Source: Scolanthus callimorphus (lineage: Eukaryota; Cnidaria; Anthozoa; Actiniaria; Edwardsiidae). From it: DNA of 64,000 nucleotides. Each line of letters begins with the position of its first letter. The first letter of the stretch is position 1. Position numbers and translations under genes: made by a program. Positions 45,199 through 57,552 of this stretch are shown in pieces. The notes beneath the pieces were generated by a model. The model worked only from the letters and a program-made list of their open reading frames with translations, was not told the DNA's origin and searched no databases. Location: the NCBI GenBank assembly GCA_033964015.1, contig CM066922.1, positions 23,732,507 through 23,796,506 on the forward strand, written 5' to 3'.

Positions 45199-48100
45199 TG
45201 TGCCCACCCATCATGGTTTAGCGGGACCCGAATCGGAACACACACCTGGTTTAGCGGGACCGACCGGATTAGCGGGACCGAACCCCGGTCCCGCTAAACC
45301 AAACTGTCTAAAACGACAGAAAACGAGGAGATACGATGTCCCCTAGCGTGTTAAGAGGTCCTCGTAAACCAGGTTGAATGGGTTTTGTGTGTGATACACA
45401 CTGGTCCCCGTAAACCACCTTGAATGGGTTTTATTGCTAATTTTCGCTATGTCAGGTAGAATTAACAATTTTAGCCTCTTTGTAGCAGTTTCTAAGTAAC
45501 CACGTATAGAACTCTTCAGGCACGTTTCTGGACTTCCGATACACTCTCACTAATTTTGGAGGTTTTACACACACTTCAGGCGGTCCTCGTAAACACGGTT
45601 GAATGCGACTTTGAAGGTATTTTTTGCTTATTCCAAAAAACAGTCATGGGACGTTCGGTACCGTTCAATATTCGCCCCCCTCCCCAAGAAGAAGTCCACA
45701 GTTAACTAATATATAGATTTAGCCACTGGCTAAAAGCGGAGCTCCCGGTTACATATTTGATATGTATACAGTATTTTCTTTGGTGCCCTTGTTACAATAC
45801 ATGCAAAAAGGTATATGTACAAATAAGCTTGGCCTGTCAAAGTAAGGTAAAGAACCCCCTTCAGAAAAAATAGAAAAATAGGGTACTTATACCCCTCCCA
45901 ATGGAAAGACTGTAACAAAAAACAATAGTGCAATAAAGAGATAAGTAAATATTTGTCATAAGTTTTTTAATTGAAATCACAATACATGTACCATTTATTA
46001 CATGTGCAGTGTATTTTTCCTAAAATATGTCATTCCAGAAATACCAATACCCACCATTTAATGTGAAGAGAAATTCAGAAATAAATGCCTGCAAATTTTG
46101 GTCTTTTTATTCATACCTTTTAAAATTTATTGGAAATTGATTCTGTCTTGGCGAGTATTTAGTAATCATAACACATGGATGGCAGAGCTGAGGGAGGGAG
46201 GGGGCAGCCCCTCCATTTTTCAGCAGGATTTCAATTTTTCATCTCCCCACCCTTCCCCCACCCTGGAATTTCCAAAGAAAAATAGCTGAGTATCTGTATG
46301 AAATTTACTCCACTGTAAATGTCCACAAGTCCTCTTTTTTGTCAGGTCTGTCTTAGTTTGGAACAGCCTTCCTCGATGCATTTTTCCCTTTATTGCCTGT
46401 GTTCCCATCAAGCCTCCCTGGCAAGCTAATTCGGTAATGGCGGTTCTATGACATCTGCACATGATAACTATTTGATCTATTTTTTTTATCTGTTAATCTT
46501 ACTCATTTTATTTATTTATCTATTATTTACTTATTAATACATTTTTTTTTCGTTGTCGCACGCTGGCACATTGTCGTCAACCACCAATTGCCGGATTAGC
46601 TTGCTAGTGCCAATTAATTAAAGATAAAGTTAAAGTTTAAGAAAATTGCTCTAGAATTTCGAATCCCTTCCTTAAATACTTTCTGGAACCACACATTTTA
46701 CGTGTTTCTGGCTACAGTCATTACTGAGTATATTCCACAGAGTGACTGCAGGGCCAGGGAGTGCCAGCTAATTCTCACAGAGTGTTCCCCGTTTGAAACG
46801 CAAGCGAAGATGTTTTTGATTTCTTCGTTAAGGTACTAGAGGAGGCTCATGATCGAAATTTAAATTCTACCCAGAATTTCCCAACCTGATTCTGGTGATA
46901 CTATTTATCATATAAGTAAGTTTAAAACTTTGAAAGTTCACGAATTCCTACAAAAATCGAGAGAGAAATGCAACGTTTTTCGCGCCAAATGTTGTAATGT
47001 TATACCTTGTGTTTATCCTGCCCAAGTATTTATCTGGTATTGTTGCAGTGACCCTTGACCTACTGTTAGTCATTAACTGGACACAGAATTCGGTTTTGAT
47101 ATGCGAGAAAGTACTTTATTTTTGTTCATAGAGGTTTTAATCATTTTTAGCAACGAAATAATTTCCAGAGGTTGCTTCTTTTCCTCTCCTAATGTTAAAA
47201 ACAATGAAATATTATCAGTTGTTGTGTTGGTCAAGCCGGATCACATTTCATTTCCAGTATTTAATCCCTGGTGGAGTCATGCCGTGCATTGATCGATGAG
47301 TTTTCGACGTTACAAGCATAGAAATTCGTCCGTTGGGCCGCGCTTCGCCCACACGATATTAACTTCTTCATTTGCGGCGCGCAGTTGTGCGCATGAATAA
47401 TATAACCTTGTTGGCTCCGGAGCCCATCAATAGAAGCTTTCATCTAACCTATATATTTAGTGTACTTCCTGGGCTCCTGACAGGCTTTGTTTACTATACC
47501 GTACACAAAACATGTTCATATACCCTTTCTCTGAGGCTTGATGAAATGCGTTTATCAAAATTCGAGCGCGCTTCGCGCGCAACGAAAGAATGCGTCCCCC
47601 TTTTCCCGCAAAATGTCTTCAGTACAGGTCAAATAGGGGACGGGAGAGGTGGATCACGTTAATCATTCTACTCATAGAGGGAGGATCACTGCATTTTTCC
47701 CGTGTATTACCCAAAATACTCACGTAAATGCTCTAGGCGATAAATAATAACCGCGGTTCCTTAGCTTTGGCATAAGTTAGAAGTATTTCTATATTAAGTA
47801 TTTCCAGAAACATATAAGTGAGTTTGTTTTATATGTTTCTGGTATTTCTATATTAAGAAGAATGAAAGAGACACTCGGACAATAGTCTATCTGACAGGTT
47901 TTTCAGAAATAAATTACATGGGGGAGGGTCCCAATTTTTTTACCTTACGACTGGGGGGGGGTCTCATTTTTTTGTTATGTTCAAGGGGAGGGCCATAATT
48001 TTTTTTAGCCTTGTTTGAAAAAAATGGGAGCCCTCCCCCCCCCCCCCCCCCCCCCGGTAAATAATGACACGTCCCTTACTTTGTAAAAAGTAAGACGGAA

Positions 48101-48294
48101 TACCAAGTTTTGAAAATTGATATCTTCGCCAGTTTGCAATTAATTCTTTTGAACTTTGCAGTTTTATTACAGTAATACGGATATCTAGAATTGAAAATTG
48201 ACTCCATTTTGTTATAAGTTTTATATATTAATATTCAATAAAGGCCTATGTGGTGCAGCGTTCACTTCCTAGACACAATACGCCCTGTTTCTCG
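45199..48294 (+). repeat. 3.1-kb direct duplication, copy 1
   Basis: Nearly identical to 54533-57552. It includes a hairpin of GGTTTAGCGGGACC (45215-45300), the recurrent terminus at 45711-45752, and a G-rich-ended repeat ending at about 48078. Its right edge lies in the intron just before EGF exon 1. Confidence 0.95.
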
Positions 48295-48313
48295 ATATTT
48301 CCAAATGTTTCAG

Positions 48314-48433
48314 ATGTAGATGAGTGTGGGGGGTCGCATGGTTGTCATAGCAACGCGCATTGCATCAACACTCCCGGCTCGTATATCTGTCAATGCAACA
48401 GTGGTTACACAGGGAATGGAAAACAGTGTACAG
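48314..48433 (+). CDS. EGF-like calcium-binding exon 1 of a host gene (partial)
   Basis: A 120-nt exon between TTTCAG and G|GTTAGT, phase 1-1. It encodes one complete EGF_CA module: DVDEC at the start (calcium site), then Cys-Cys pairs, [11 protein letters not shown] and GYTGNGKQC, giving the six cysteines. Such modules occur in extracellular matrix and receptor proteins, usually in series, and act in calcium-dependent protein contacts. The gene's other exons are outside what I can recognise. The intron just upstream shares TTTCTCGATATTTCCAAATG with the intron before exon 3, showing exon-plus-intron duplication. Confidence 0.85.
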
Positions 48434-48578
48434 GTTAGTAGTGAGATTTAAGGTATCGAGTATAACAGTACTTTATTAGATCGTGCACCACTCTGTCTAA
48501 AGCAGTTTCAAATCTTCTTCTGAGGAGGCGATTACAGTATAGCTTTTATTAGCTGCGAACTGTTTCTAAATGTTTCAG

Positions 48579-48701
48579 ATGTGAATGAATGTGGAGGATC
48601 ACATGGTTGTGATAGCAACGCACAGTGTATCAACACTCCTGCGGGCTCGTATATGTGTAGATGCAACAGTGGTTACACAGGGAATGGAAAACATTGTCAA
48701 G
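48579..48701 (+). CDS. EGF-like calcium-binding exon 2 of the same gene
   Basis: A 123-nt exon, phase 1-1, TTTCAG acceptor and G|GTTAGT donor. It encodes DVNEC, then INTPAGSYMC and GYTGNGKHC. One extra codon (Ala in TPAGS) distinguishes it from its neighbours; six cysteines are kept. Confidence 0.85.
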
Positions 48702-49075
48702 GTTAGTATTAAATTCAAGAGTATAGCATAACAGTACTTTACTAGAAAAATTGTGAGGTTATGATGAGATGCTATGGCGGCTTTACAGCCCATGTATAAA
48801 GTATCTTGCACAACAGAGTCACAAGAATGAGTTCCTTCGTAATGTACAAAGAAAAACAATTCAAGGGACTCCAATGCTGGAGTCACTTGTTAGATGGTGC
48901 ACCACTTTGTCTAGAGCAGTTTAAAATTTTATTTTACGCAAGAAGGTACACTAGAAATACCAAACCACACTGACCACACTCCTTGTCCCAATTGCAATTT
49001 TTATACGTTGCAACGTAGTGTAGCGAACATCCGCGACACACTTGCTCTATTTCTCGATATTTCCAAATGTTTCAG

Positions 49076-49195
49076 ATGTGAATGAGTGTAAGGAGTCGCA
49101 CAGTTGTGATGAAAACGCACAGTGTATCAACACTCCCGGCTCCTATTTCTGTCGATGCAAAGGTGGTTACACAGGGAATGGAAAACAGTGTGAAG
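49076..49195 (+). CDS. EGF-like calcium-binding exon 3 of the same gene
   Basis: A 120-nt exon, phase 1-1, encoding [22 protein letters not shown] and GYTGNGKQC. All calcium-site residues and six cysteines are present. Confidence 0.85.
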
Positions 49196-49293
49196 GTTAG
49201 TAGCGAGATGTAAAACGATAGTAAAACAAACTCTTCCTCGTTTGCTAAAACGGTACAACTCTATCTGCTGCGAACTGTCTCGAATTGTTTCAG

Positions 49294-49831
49294 ATGTGAA
49301 TGAGTGTGTGGGGTCGCGCATTTGTCATAGTAGCGCACAGTGTATCAATACTCCCGGCTCGTATATCTGTCGCCCGGGGGGGTTCTCCCAAGTAAGAGTG
49401 ATAGGGGTGCTCGTCGGGACATCGGAAAATATACCCTAAAAAATACCAGGACATGAAAAATCAACCCCCTAAAAAATACCTTATAAAACAAAATGATCCC
49501 TAAAAAATACCAACAATAAACCCTTTTTGTGATTGTTCATTGTTTCTTATCTCAAAACAGGCCATTTTTAGAGCTATAAATGAAGAAAGAAAGCCAGAAA
49601 ACGTTTAGCTTGGTTTGTGACCCTTTCATTCATTTGCGTACCCCTAAAAAATACCATTTATTAGTGAAAACCACAATGTTTCTCCGATACACCCTAAAAA
49701 ATACCGGCGAGTCGATTTTGACCCCTAAAAAATACGACGAGCACCCCTATCAGGTCGACATGTGAAGAACCCCCCCCCCCGGATCTGTCGATGCAACAGT
49801 GGTTACGCAGGGAACGGAAAACAGTGTGCAG
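49294..49831 (+). pseudogene. EGF-like calcium-binding exon 4, split by a 410-bp MITE
   Basis: The exon halves are 49294-49372 (79 nt, DVNECVGSRIC to SYICR) and 49791-49831 (41 nt, ending GNGKQC). Together they make exactly 120 nt with the same phases as the other exons. The MITE between them brings stop codons and is flanked by a duplicated ATCTGTCG. The exon could be skipped without a frameshift, because the phases are symmetric, so the gene itself may still work; that is inference. Confidence 0.8.
49373..49782. mobile_element. 410-bp MITE with 8-bp duplication, inside EGF exon 4
   Basis: Ends CCCGGGGGGGTTCT and, inverted, AGAACCCCCCCCCCGG; then GGGGTGCTCGTCG and its inverse. ATCTGTCG flanks both sides (49365-49372, 49783-49790). 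About six CCCTAAAAAATACC direct repeats fill the middle. Same layout as 30772-31110. The 8-bp duplication would suit hAT or P-like families; not decided. Confidence 0.8.
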
Positions 49832-51330
49832 GTTAGTATTAAAGTTACCTTGGCATGGTCATATTACTTGGGAAGACAGCAATATACAATATATATCACA
49901 TCAAATTGATTTGCCAATCTAGAAACTTTATCCCGCTAGATTTCGCACAACTAGAAACGAGAATGCAGCACTACATTGCTATTGACTACATTGGTATTGA
50001 CTATCTATTGCACTCAAATGTAGAACACAGATCCAGTGAGTAACCTGGATCAATGGACGATTCCAGCTAAAATGAATGCACGCAGTGCATGTTGGGCATT
50101 GCGTTACATTTCAGGAATCAAGTGCCATGTCTGCGCTTGTTGCATCCGGGAACTCGTGTTTATACATTTCAAATGCATGTCTAAATAGTCCAGTCATTCT
50201 ATGGTTTGACCCGTCACTAATTGCAACAGAAGGTTTTTCTTCACAATATTGGTCAGTTGCACGTACTAAACAACATAATAAAAGTCCTAAAAAATCCTAG
50301 CACGGGAAAGCCTCTAAAATGAGCATCATTGATACGCGCGCTCTCCTGCAACATGAAAACGAGGCTAAAACCGGAAGTAGCGCTATTTTGCCCGTTTTAG
50401 TAGTATTTTCTTCCCGATTTTCGAGGATTTGTTGTAATTCTATGAATGACAAGCTGTTTAATCAATTAATATGGTATTTGCATATCATTTACGCTTAAAA
50501 AGAGTGTTTTGGTTTTCGCTCAACATAAACATTAACAAAGGCGACAAAAAAATATGAACAGCTCTAAGGTTATCGTTTTTGTTTCAATAGTCAATAATAA
50601 ATGTATATAAAGGTAAAAGCAGTTCAAAGGGAAAAAATGTCCCGAGATCATCATTAATCGGGGAGTTGCAGAGTCCCTTTGCAGTGGCAACATGAGGCGG
50701 GTGTGATCATTCTGTTAAACTTGCGGCAAGGAGTAATGATCGTAGTGTGCTACATCCTGTTGGTGCTACATCCTGTGGTACAGTTGCATCTTATAATGCG
50801 TAGAAGGTTGTCCGGCGCTCAACCAACAGCTCTTCCCCCTGCAGCCGCGATCTCCTCTCGAGTGCTATAAGTCTGCTGGAACACGTTGACGTGCTCTCGG
50901 AAACAATCGAATGAGTTGGAGTGACGCGCCACTGTAGTGTAGTTTCGCGAAGTCGTGTCCCATCCCAGGGACGTGTGTCAGGAATATTCCGACACACCTC
51001 CACTCCTAGCTGAGCTCGAATTTTCAGGACGTTCCAAACGCGTCACAAAGTGTTGCCCTTTTGCTAGGGGATGAAATACAAATTCCCTACCGCCTGGTAT
51101 GGTGTGGGGGTGCGACCGCCTGGTATGGTGTAAAATAAACGAACAAGTTGAAGTGATCCCCCTCTGAAAGTACTATGAATAACGCTCCTTAGTTTACAGT
51201 TGACGCGGTTTCCATTGTTATTCGTAGGGAATTAACTCGGATAATGGCTCTCAACAAACTAAAAGTCGGGGAGGGATTTGAATTCTCCAGGGAAAGGTTG
51301 GGGTTGATCAATAGAATTGAATTGAATTTC
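49832..51330. other. Unassigned DNA after the EGF exons
   Basis: No further EGF exon or other domain is recognised. An open minus-strand frame at 50791-51003 has protein-like composition but no family I know. Confidence 0.4.
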
Positions 51331-51361
51331 TAGGTAAATATATTGCTCATTATGGATTAAT

Positions 51362-51445
51362 AGGTAAGTATATGGCTCATTATGGATTAATAGGTAAATA
51401 TCTAGTTATTTACCTATGAATCCATAATAAGCCATATACTTACCT
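51362..51445. repeat. Hairpin, arms of about 39 bp
   Basis: Left arm 51362-51400 and right arm 51407-51445 pair around TCTAG. The motif GGTAARTATATGGCTCATTA is repeated in tandem just before. Confidence 0.8.
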
Positions 51446-51457
51446 GTAAATCAATAA

Positions 51458-51610
51458 TGTGTGGTTCCAGAAAATATCCCCCCCGGAAGAGTGTTGAAAA
51501 GTGACCCCCCACCTCTCTGGAATTCCCGAAGAAAAATACAGTATTTGTATGGAAAATATATCCTTTCCTATTATATTATCCTTCCTATGGATAATTTCTG
51601 GAACCACACA
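51458..51610. mobile_element. 153-bp MITE with TGTGTGGTTCCAGAAA ends
   Basis: Inverted ends of about 22 bp with two mismatches, flanked by ATAA at 51454-51457 and 51611-51614. TTTCTGGAACCACACA also appears near 46680 in the large duplication. Confidence 0.7.
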
Positions 51611-52223
51611 ATAAGCCATTTTTACCAAGACTTCAAGGGGCACTGTCACGTTTGTTTCATCAAAATATTTTAAAATAAGACAAGTGTTCTACAGAAACAA
51701 CTCCGAACCTATATTCTGTTTCAAATTAGTCTTAAAAAGAAAAAGAAACTTGTTCAGCCTGTTCGAAAATCAAAAATGCCAATTAGCAATCCAATTCCAT
51801 CCGCTCGATTATACACGAAAATACTCCAAATTTGTATTGATCTAGCAGCTGAAAGGTTAGGTATAAAACGTAGACCATTATTTTGTTGATTTGTAGGGAG
51901 TTTGACTGCATTTAAGCTACTTAAAATGACCCCAAGTTAGACCAAATCCATGATAGACCATGACAGTTGCCCCTTTCACAATGACTAATTCAATTATCAA
52001 CCCAAACATTTAACTAGTGAATTCAAATCCATACACTTACCCCGAGAAAAAAAACATCCAATAATCTCAGTTTATGCATCTATGCTGACTGTCTGTCTAT
52101 AACCAATATTTGCTTCTGATTATCCTTTATGCGAATCCCGTTGAACGCCACAAAACACGATTTCCGAGAACGCCTTCACTTGAACCATATTGAGAAGCGT
52201 TTGTCCAGTCTACTTGCTTGGTC
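51611..52223. other. No gene seen
   Basis: AT-rich intergenic DNA; it may hold the 3' untranslated region of the minus-strand exons at 52224-52494. Confidence 0.4.
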
Positions 52224-52494
52224 TCATTGCCCATAGAGTGTGTTTAAGACGTAAACCTGAAAATACAGATAAAATCATGCCCAAGTTAATTGTATATCTA
52301 ATCGTAGAGAGCAACCAACGAGCGCAAAATACCTGAAACTTGCCTTCAGTTTCTCCATCTTGAATCAGTTCCATCCGTTTTGCTAGACAGAACGTTATGC
52401 AAATTGAGCTGTAGAAGCTGTAAGCTGTCAGGGCGTGGTACAAATGAAAATAACCAGTAAGGACGTAGTTGCTTTTGTCTCTATTATTTTCGTT
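52224..52494 (-). CDS. Possible last two exons of a minus-strand host gene
   Basis: On the minus strand, TTTGTAG|AACG opens an exon (52494-52333) of exactly 54 codons ending TTTCAG|GTATTT. After an intron with acceptor TATTTTCAG, an exon (52256-52224) adds VYVLNTLYGQ and stops. The first exon has an apolar, aromatic-rich stretch (LYHALTAYSFYSSICITFCL) that could be a membrane segment, then a charged tail with RMELIQDGETEGKF. Splice phases agree (0/0). I do not recognise the family, and upstream exons are not identified. A chance combination is possible. Confidence 0.35.
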
Positions 52495-52996
52495 CTACAA
52501 AGGAGTTCTTTTGTCTGTAGTCTATTATCCTCGTTCTTTGTGTTGAGGTAGGGTATTGTTGTATTATCCAACCAGAGAGGACCTTTACGCAGCTACGTAC
52601 CGACCAAAATAACAGCGCTTTAATGAGTTGCGCTTTTACAAAAGGCCGCGTGATTGATTGGACTGGCTGTTGTACGAAAACAAAAGACGTAATTCGTGTT
52701 TGGAAACCTTTGTCAATCATAGTTGAATAAATGTTGTCATTCATTTTCTTCAGCATCACAACTTTATTGTGCATGGTAAAAATTAATTGCAATGAGTTTC
52801 TCTGGGGAACCCACTTCTATGAAAGCAGCCTAAATAACTAACAATAGTTCCTATTGGAATCCGCTATCTTTTTCAATTGTAAACTGTACTCCTTTTCAAA
52901 ACTGTTAAATTCAATGAGAAGAATGCATTTCATTTGTCCCTGTTTTCTGAAAACCTTGTCAACTGTAAACTAAGTCCGTTAATGACCTCGATTCTC

Positions 52997-53057
52997 GGCA
53001 ATAACCCCAATACATCCCTCGGGCCTACGGCCCTTGGGATGTATTGGGGTTATTGCC
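52997..53057. repeat. Perfect 22-bp-arm hairpin
   Basis: GGCAATAACCCCAATACATCCC (52997-53018 in part) pairs with 53036-53057 around a GC-rich loop; the longer arms ATTCTCGG / AATCTCGG continue imperfectly as a direct rather than inverted match. Confidence 0.8.
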
Positions 53058-53340
53058 TCGAATCTCGGTAATTAACTCTAACTTAGAGCCGTTAAAAGTT
53101 TTCGTCATCCCCCACAACTCCCTATTTGAACTAGTGCTAGGCAGTTCAAATAGGAAGCATAAAGGCCATGGCATGCCTCTTTCGGTGCGCGTGATTTTGA
53201 TAAAGGCATTTCATCAAGCCCTGAAAAAATGTAGGAGAAAATGCCATTTTGTATATAGTTGACAAACCAGGTAGATTTTTTTCTTCCTCATGCGCCGCAA
53301 ATTACTCATAACCTTTTCTAAGAGTAGGATAGGTGAATCC

Positions 53341-53405
53341 TACGATGTGCGTGAAGCGCGGAACAAATGACGCAAAGCGCGGAACAAATGACGCAAAGCG
53401 CGATG
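53341..53405 (+). repeat. Tandem AAGCGCGGAACAAATGACGC
   Basis: About two and a half units of roughly 20 bp. Confidence 0.8.
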
Positions 53406-54532
53406 CAATTTTTATCGTATCCTGTTCTGAAAAATTCAAATGAATAAAAGTTGCTGCAATTGGTTGCAGCTACCCCTCTTTCGAGAGATCCCCCTTTCGC
53501 TCGCCCAAACATAGAAAAATCATATTACTACTCCTGGCGATAAATGATCACCAGCCCTTGACGTGCGGCACCTTATGTTGTAACAAGAAGGAGTTTGGTT
53601 TTAGCGGAGGTTATTTACACGATCAAAATTCTGTTATTTGTGCCCGGGATTGCCACAATATCATCACCGCGCTCTTCGCTAGCATTATTTGTTCATGTAC
53701 TACTTTTTTTCCCGTATGACCAATACATCCGTCCTATTGACTGCGCATTGCTCACTGCATATCACGGCAAACTTCAGCCATTTGGGGTTCGGATTTATTT
53801 GCTGGCAGTGTACCGGCGGCAAAGAAAAAAATGTCATTTGAATTCCAAGTTGAGAAAAAAAAAGTGTCAAGATAGGGTACTCACTAGCCCTTCTGGCTGA
53901 TTTCAAATGTCGCACCCCGTGTAAGCGTGACACCGAAACAAACATGTGCTCTCTACGCGAACGAGCAGGGATAGGTGGTCCGTGTAACAGCGCTATCGTA
54001 GTGCGTATGCAAACCGCAAACAGAAATTAGTATGTTAGTCTCTCGACAGAGCAGTTCAGGGCCGCACTTGGGCAGACTTTTCTGACTTTGCGATATAAAG
54101 CTTTGCCAGCTGATTGACTAAAACACAGCAGCGCCGACTAAAACACAGCAGCGCTGTCTTTTTTGCCAGACTTTTGAAGGAACAATAGAATTCGCTGTCA
54201 ATGAAATATAAACTCTAAACAGAGGCAGAAATAGGAAAGCAATGGCAAACCTATTTCACGCTAGTGCTACCCAGGCCGGGGAGGGGGGGGGAGGGGGATG
54301 ATTGATAAGGAAAAGCGGACCAACGTGGTTTGAATGCATTTTTATTGAGAAACCGCTGTCAAAAGTCGCTAGGAAAAGCAAGTATATTATAACTGCCTGT
54401 ATGCCAAAGTTATCGCAGTCTTCTGTTTTACCCATTTAATAACTAATTAATCATTTTTAGTATCCATTCTCTTTTGTCCCGCCTGAATTCGAAAAACGAA
54501 GCCCTTTTATATGGACCTTTTTGTCACTTGGA
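53406..54532. other. Unassigned DNA, no gene seen
   Basis: Open frames here overlap each other on both strands and show no motif. Confidence 0.5.
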
Positions 54533-57500
54533 TGTGCCCACCCATCATGGTTTAGCGGGACCCGAATCGGAACACACACCTGGTTTAGCGGGACCGACCG
54601 GATTAGCGGGACCGAACCCCGGTCCCGCTAAACCAAACTGTCTAAAACGACAGAAAACGAGGAGATACGATGTCCCCTAGCGTGTTTTAAGAGGTCCTCG
54701 TAAACCAGGTTGAATGGGTTTTGTGTGTGATACACACTGGTCCCCGTAAACCACCTTGAATGGGTTTTATTGCTAATTTTCGCTATGTCAGGTAGAATTA
54801 ACAATTTTAGCCTCTTTGTAGCAGTTTCTAAGTAACCACGTATAGAACTCTTCAGGCACGTTTCTGGACTTCCGATACACTCTCACTAATTTTGGAGGTT
54901 TTACACACACTTCAGGCGGTCCTCGTAAACACGGTTGAATGCGACTTTGAAGGTATTTTTTGCTTATTCCAAAAAACAGTCATGGGACGTTCGGTACCGT
55001 TCAATATTCGCCCCCCTCCCCAAGAAGAAGTCCACAGTTAACTAATATATAGATTTAGCCACTGGCTAAAAGCGGAGCTCCCGGTTACATATTTGATATG
55101 TATACAGTATTTTCTTTGGTGCCCTTGTTACAATACATGCAAAAAGGTATATGTACAAATAAGCTTGGCCTGTCAAAGTAAGGTAAAGAACCCCCTTCAG
55201 AAAAAATAGAAAAATAGGGTACTTATACCCCTCCCAATGGAAAGACTGTAACAAAAAACAATAGTGCAATAAAGAGATAAGTAAATATTTGTCATAAGTT
55301 TTTTAATTGAAATCACAATACATGTACCATTTATTACATGTGCAGTGTATTTTTCCTAAAATATGTCATTCCAGAAATACCAATACCCACCATTTAATGT
55401 GAAGAGAAATTCAGAAATAAATGCCTGCAAATTTTGGTCTTTTTATTCATACCTTTTAAAATTTATTGGAAATTGATTCTGTCTTGGCAAGTATTTAGTA
55501 ATCATAACACATGGATGGCAGAGCTGAGGGAGGGAGGGGGCAGCCCCTCCATTTTTCAGCAGGATTTCAATTTTTCATCTCCCCACCCTTCCCCCACCCT
55601 GGAATTTCCAAAGAAAAATAGCTGAGTATCTGTATGAAATTTACTCCACTGTAAATGTCCACAAGTCCTCTTTTTTGTCAGGTCTGTCTTAGTTTGGAAC
55701 AGCCTTCCTCGATGCATTTTTCCCTTTATTGCCTGTGTTCCCATCAAGCCTCCCTGGCAAGCTAATTCGGTAATGGCGGTTCTATGACATCTGCACATGA
55801 TAACTATTTGATCTATTTTTTTTATCTGTTAATCTTACTCATTTTATTTATTTATCTATTATTTACTTATTAATACATTTTTTTTTCGTTGTCGCACGCT
55901 GGCACATTGTCGTCAACCACCAATTGCCGGATTAGCTTGCTAGTGCCAATTAATTAAAGATAAAGTTAAAGTTTAAGAAAATTGCTCTAGAATTTCGAAT
56001 CCCTTCCTTAAATACTTTCTGGAAGCACACATTTTACGTGTTTCTGGCTACAGTCATTACTGAGTATATACCACAGAGTGACTGCAGGGCCAGGGAGTGT
56101 CAGCTAATTCTCACAGAGTGTTCCCCATTTGAAACGCAAGCGAAGATGTTTTTGATTTCTTCGTTAAGGTACTAGAGGAGGCTCATGATCGAAATTTCAA
56201 TTCTACCCAGAATTTCCCAACCTGATTCTGGTGATACTATTTATCATATAAGTAAGTTTAAAACTTTGAAAGTTCACGAATTCCTACAAAAATCGAGAGA
56301 GAAATGCAACGTTTTTCGCGCCAAATGTTGTAATGTTATACCTTGTGTTTATCCTGCCCGAGTATTTATCTGGTATTGTTGCAGTGACCCTTGACCTACT
56401 GTTAGTCATTAACTGGACACAGAATTCGGTTTTGATATGCGAGAAAGTACTTTATTTTTGTTCATAGAGGTTTTAATCATTTTTAGCAACGAAATAATTT
56501 CCAGAGGTTGCTTCTTTTCCTCTCCTAATGTTAAAAACAATGAAATATTATCAGTTGTTGTGTTGGTCAAGCCGGATCACATTTCATTTCCAGTATTTAA
56601 TCCCTGGTGGAGTCATGCCGTGCATTGATCGATGAGTTTTCGACGTTACAAGCATAGAAATTCGTCCGTTGGGCCGCGCTTCGCCCATCAATAGAAGCTT
56701 TCATCTAACCTTTATATTTCGTGTACTTCCTGGGCTCCTGACAGGCTTTGTTTACTATACCGTACACAAAACATGTTCATATACCCTTTCTCTGAGGCTT
56801 GATGAAATGCGTTTATCAAAATTCGAGCGCGCTTCGCGCGCAACGAAAGAATGCGTCCCCCTTTTCCCGCAAAATGTCTTCAGTACAGGTCAAATAGGGG
56901 ACGGGAGAGGTGGATCACGTTAATCATTCTACTCATAGAGGGAGGATCACTGCATTTTTCCCGTGTATTACCCAAAATACTCACGTAAATGCTCTAGGCG
57001 ATAAATAATAACCGCGGTTCCTTAGCTTTGGCATAAGTTAGAAATATTTCTATATTAAGTATTTCCAGAAACATATAAGTGAGTTTGTTTTATATGTTTC
57101 TGGTATTTCTATATTAAGAAGAATGAAAGAGACACTCGGACAATAGTCTATCTGACAGGTTTTTCAGAAATAAATTACATGGGGGAGGGTCCCAATTTTT
57201 TTTACCTTACGACTGGGGGGGGGGTCTCATTTTTTGTTATGTTCAAGGGGAGGGCCATAATTTTTTTTAGCCTTGTTTGAAAAAAATGGGAGCCCTCCCC
57301 CCCCCCCCCCCCCCGGTAAATAATGACACGTCCCTTACTTTGTAAAAAGTAAGACGGAATACCAAGTTTTGAAAATTGATATCTTCGCCAGTTTGCAATT
57401 AATTCTTTTGAACTTTGCAGTTTTATTACAGTAATACGGATATCTAGAATTGAAAATTGACTCCATTTTGTTATAAGTTTTATATATTAATATTCAATAA

Positions 57501-57552
57501 AGGCCTATGTGGTGCAGCGTTCACTTCCTAGACACAATACGCCCTGTTTCTC
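54533..57552 (+). repeat. 3.1-kb direct duplication, copy 2
   Basis: Matches copy 1 with a 2-bp difference near 54684 and a deletion of about 76 bp near 56685, bounded by the microhomology GCCCA. After the last shared base the sequence departs from the EGF intron, so this is probably the derived copy. Confidence 0.95.

Noticed and set aside
50791..51003. Minus-strand 70-residue frame as a gene
   Set aside because: Protein-like composition, but no splice context, no family resemblance and no conserved neighbour.
47300..57340. GCGCGCTTCGCGCGCAA palindromes as rho-independent terminators or restriction-like sites
   Set aside because: They are parts of dispersed repeats in eukaryotic DNA; bacterial terminator logic does not apply.
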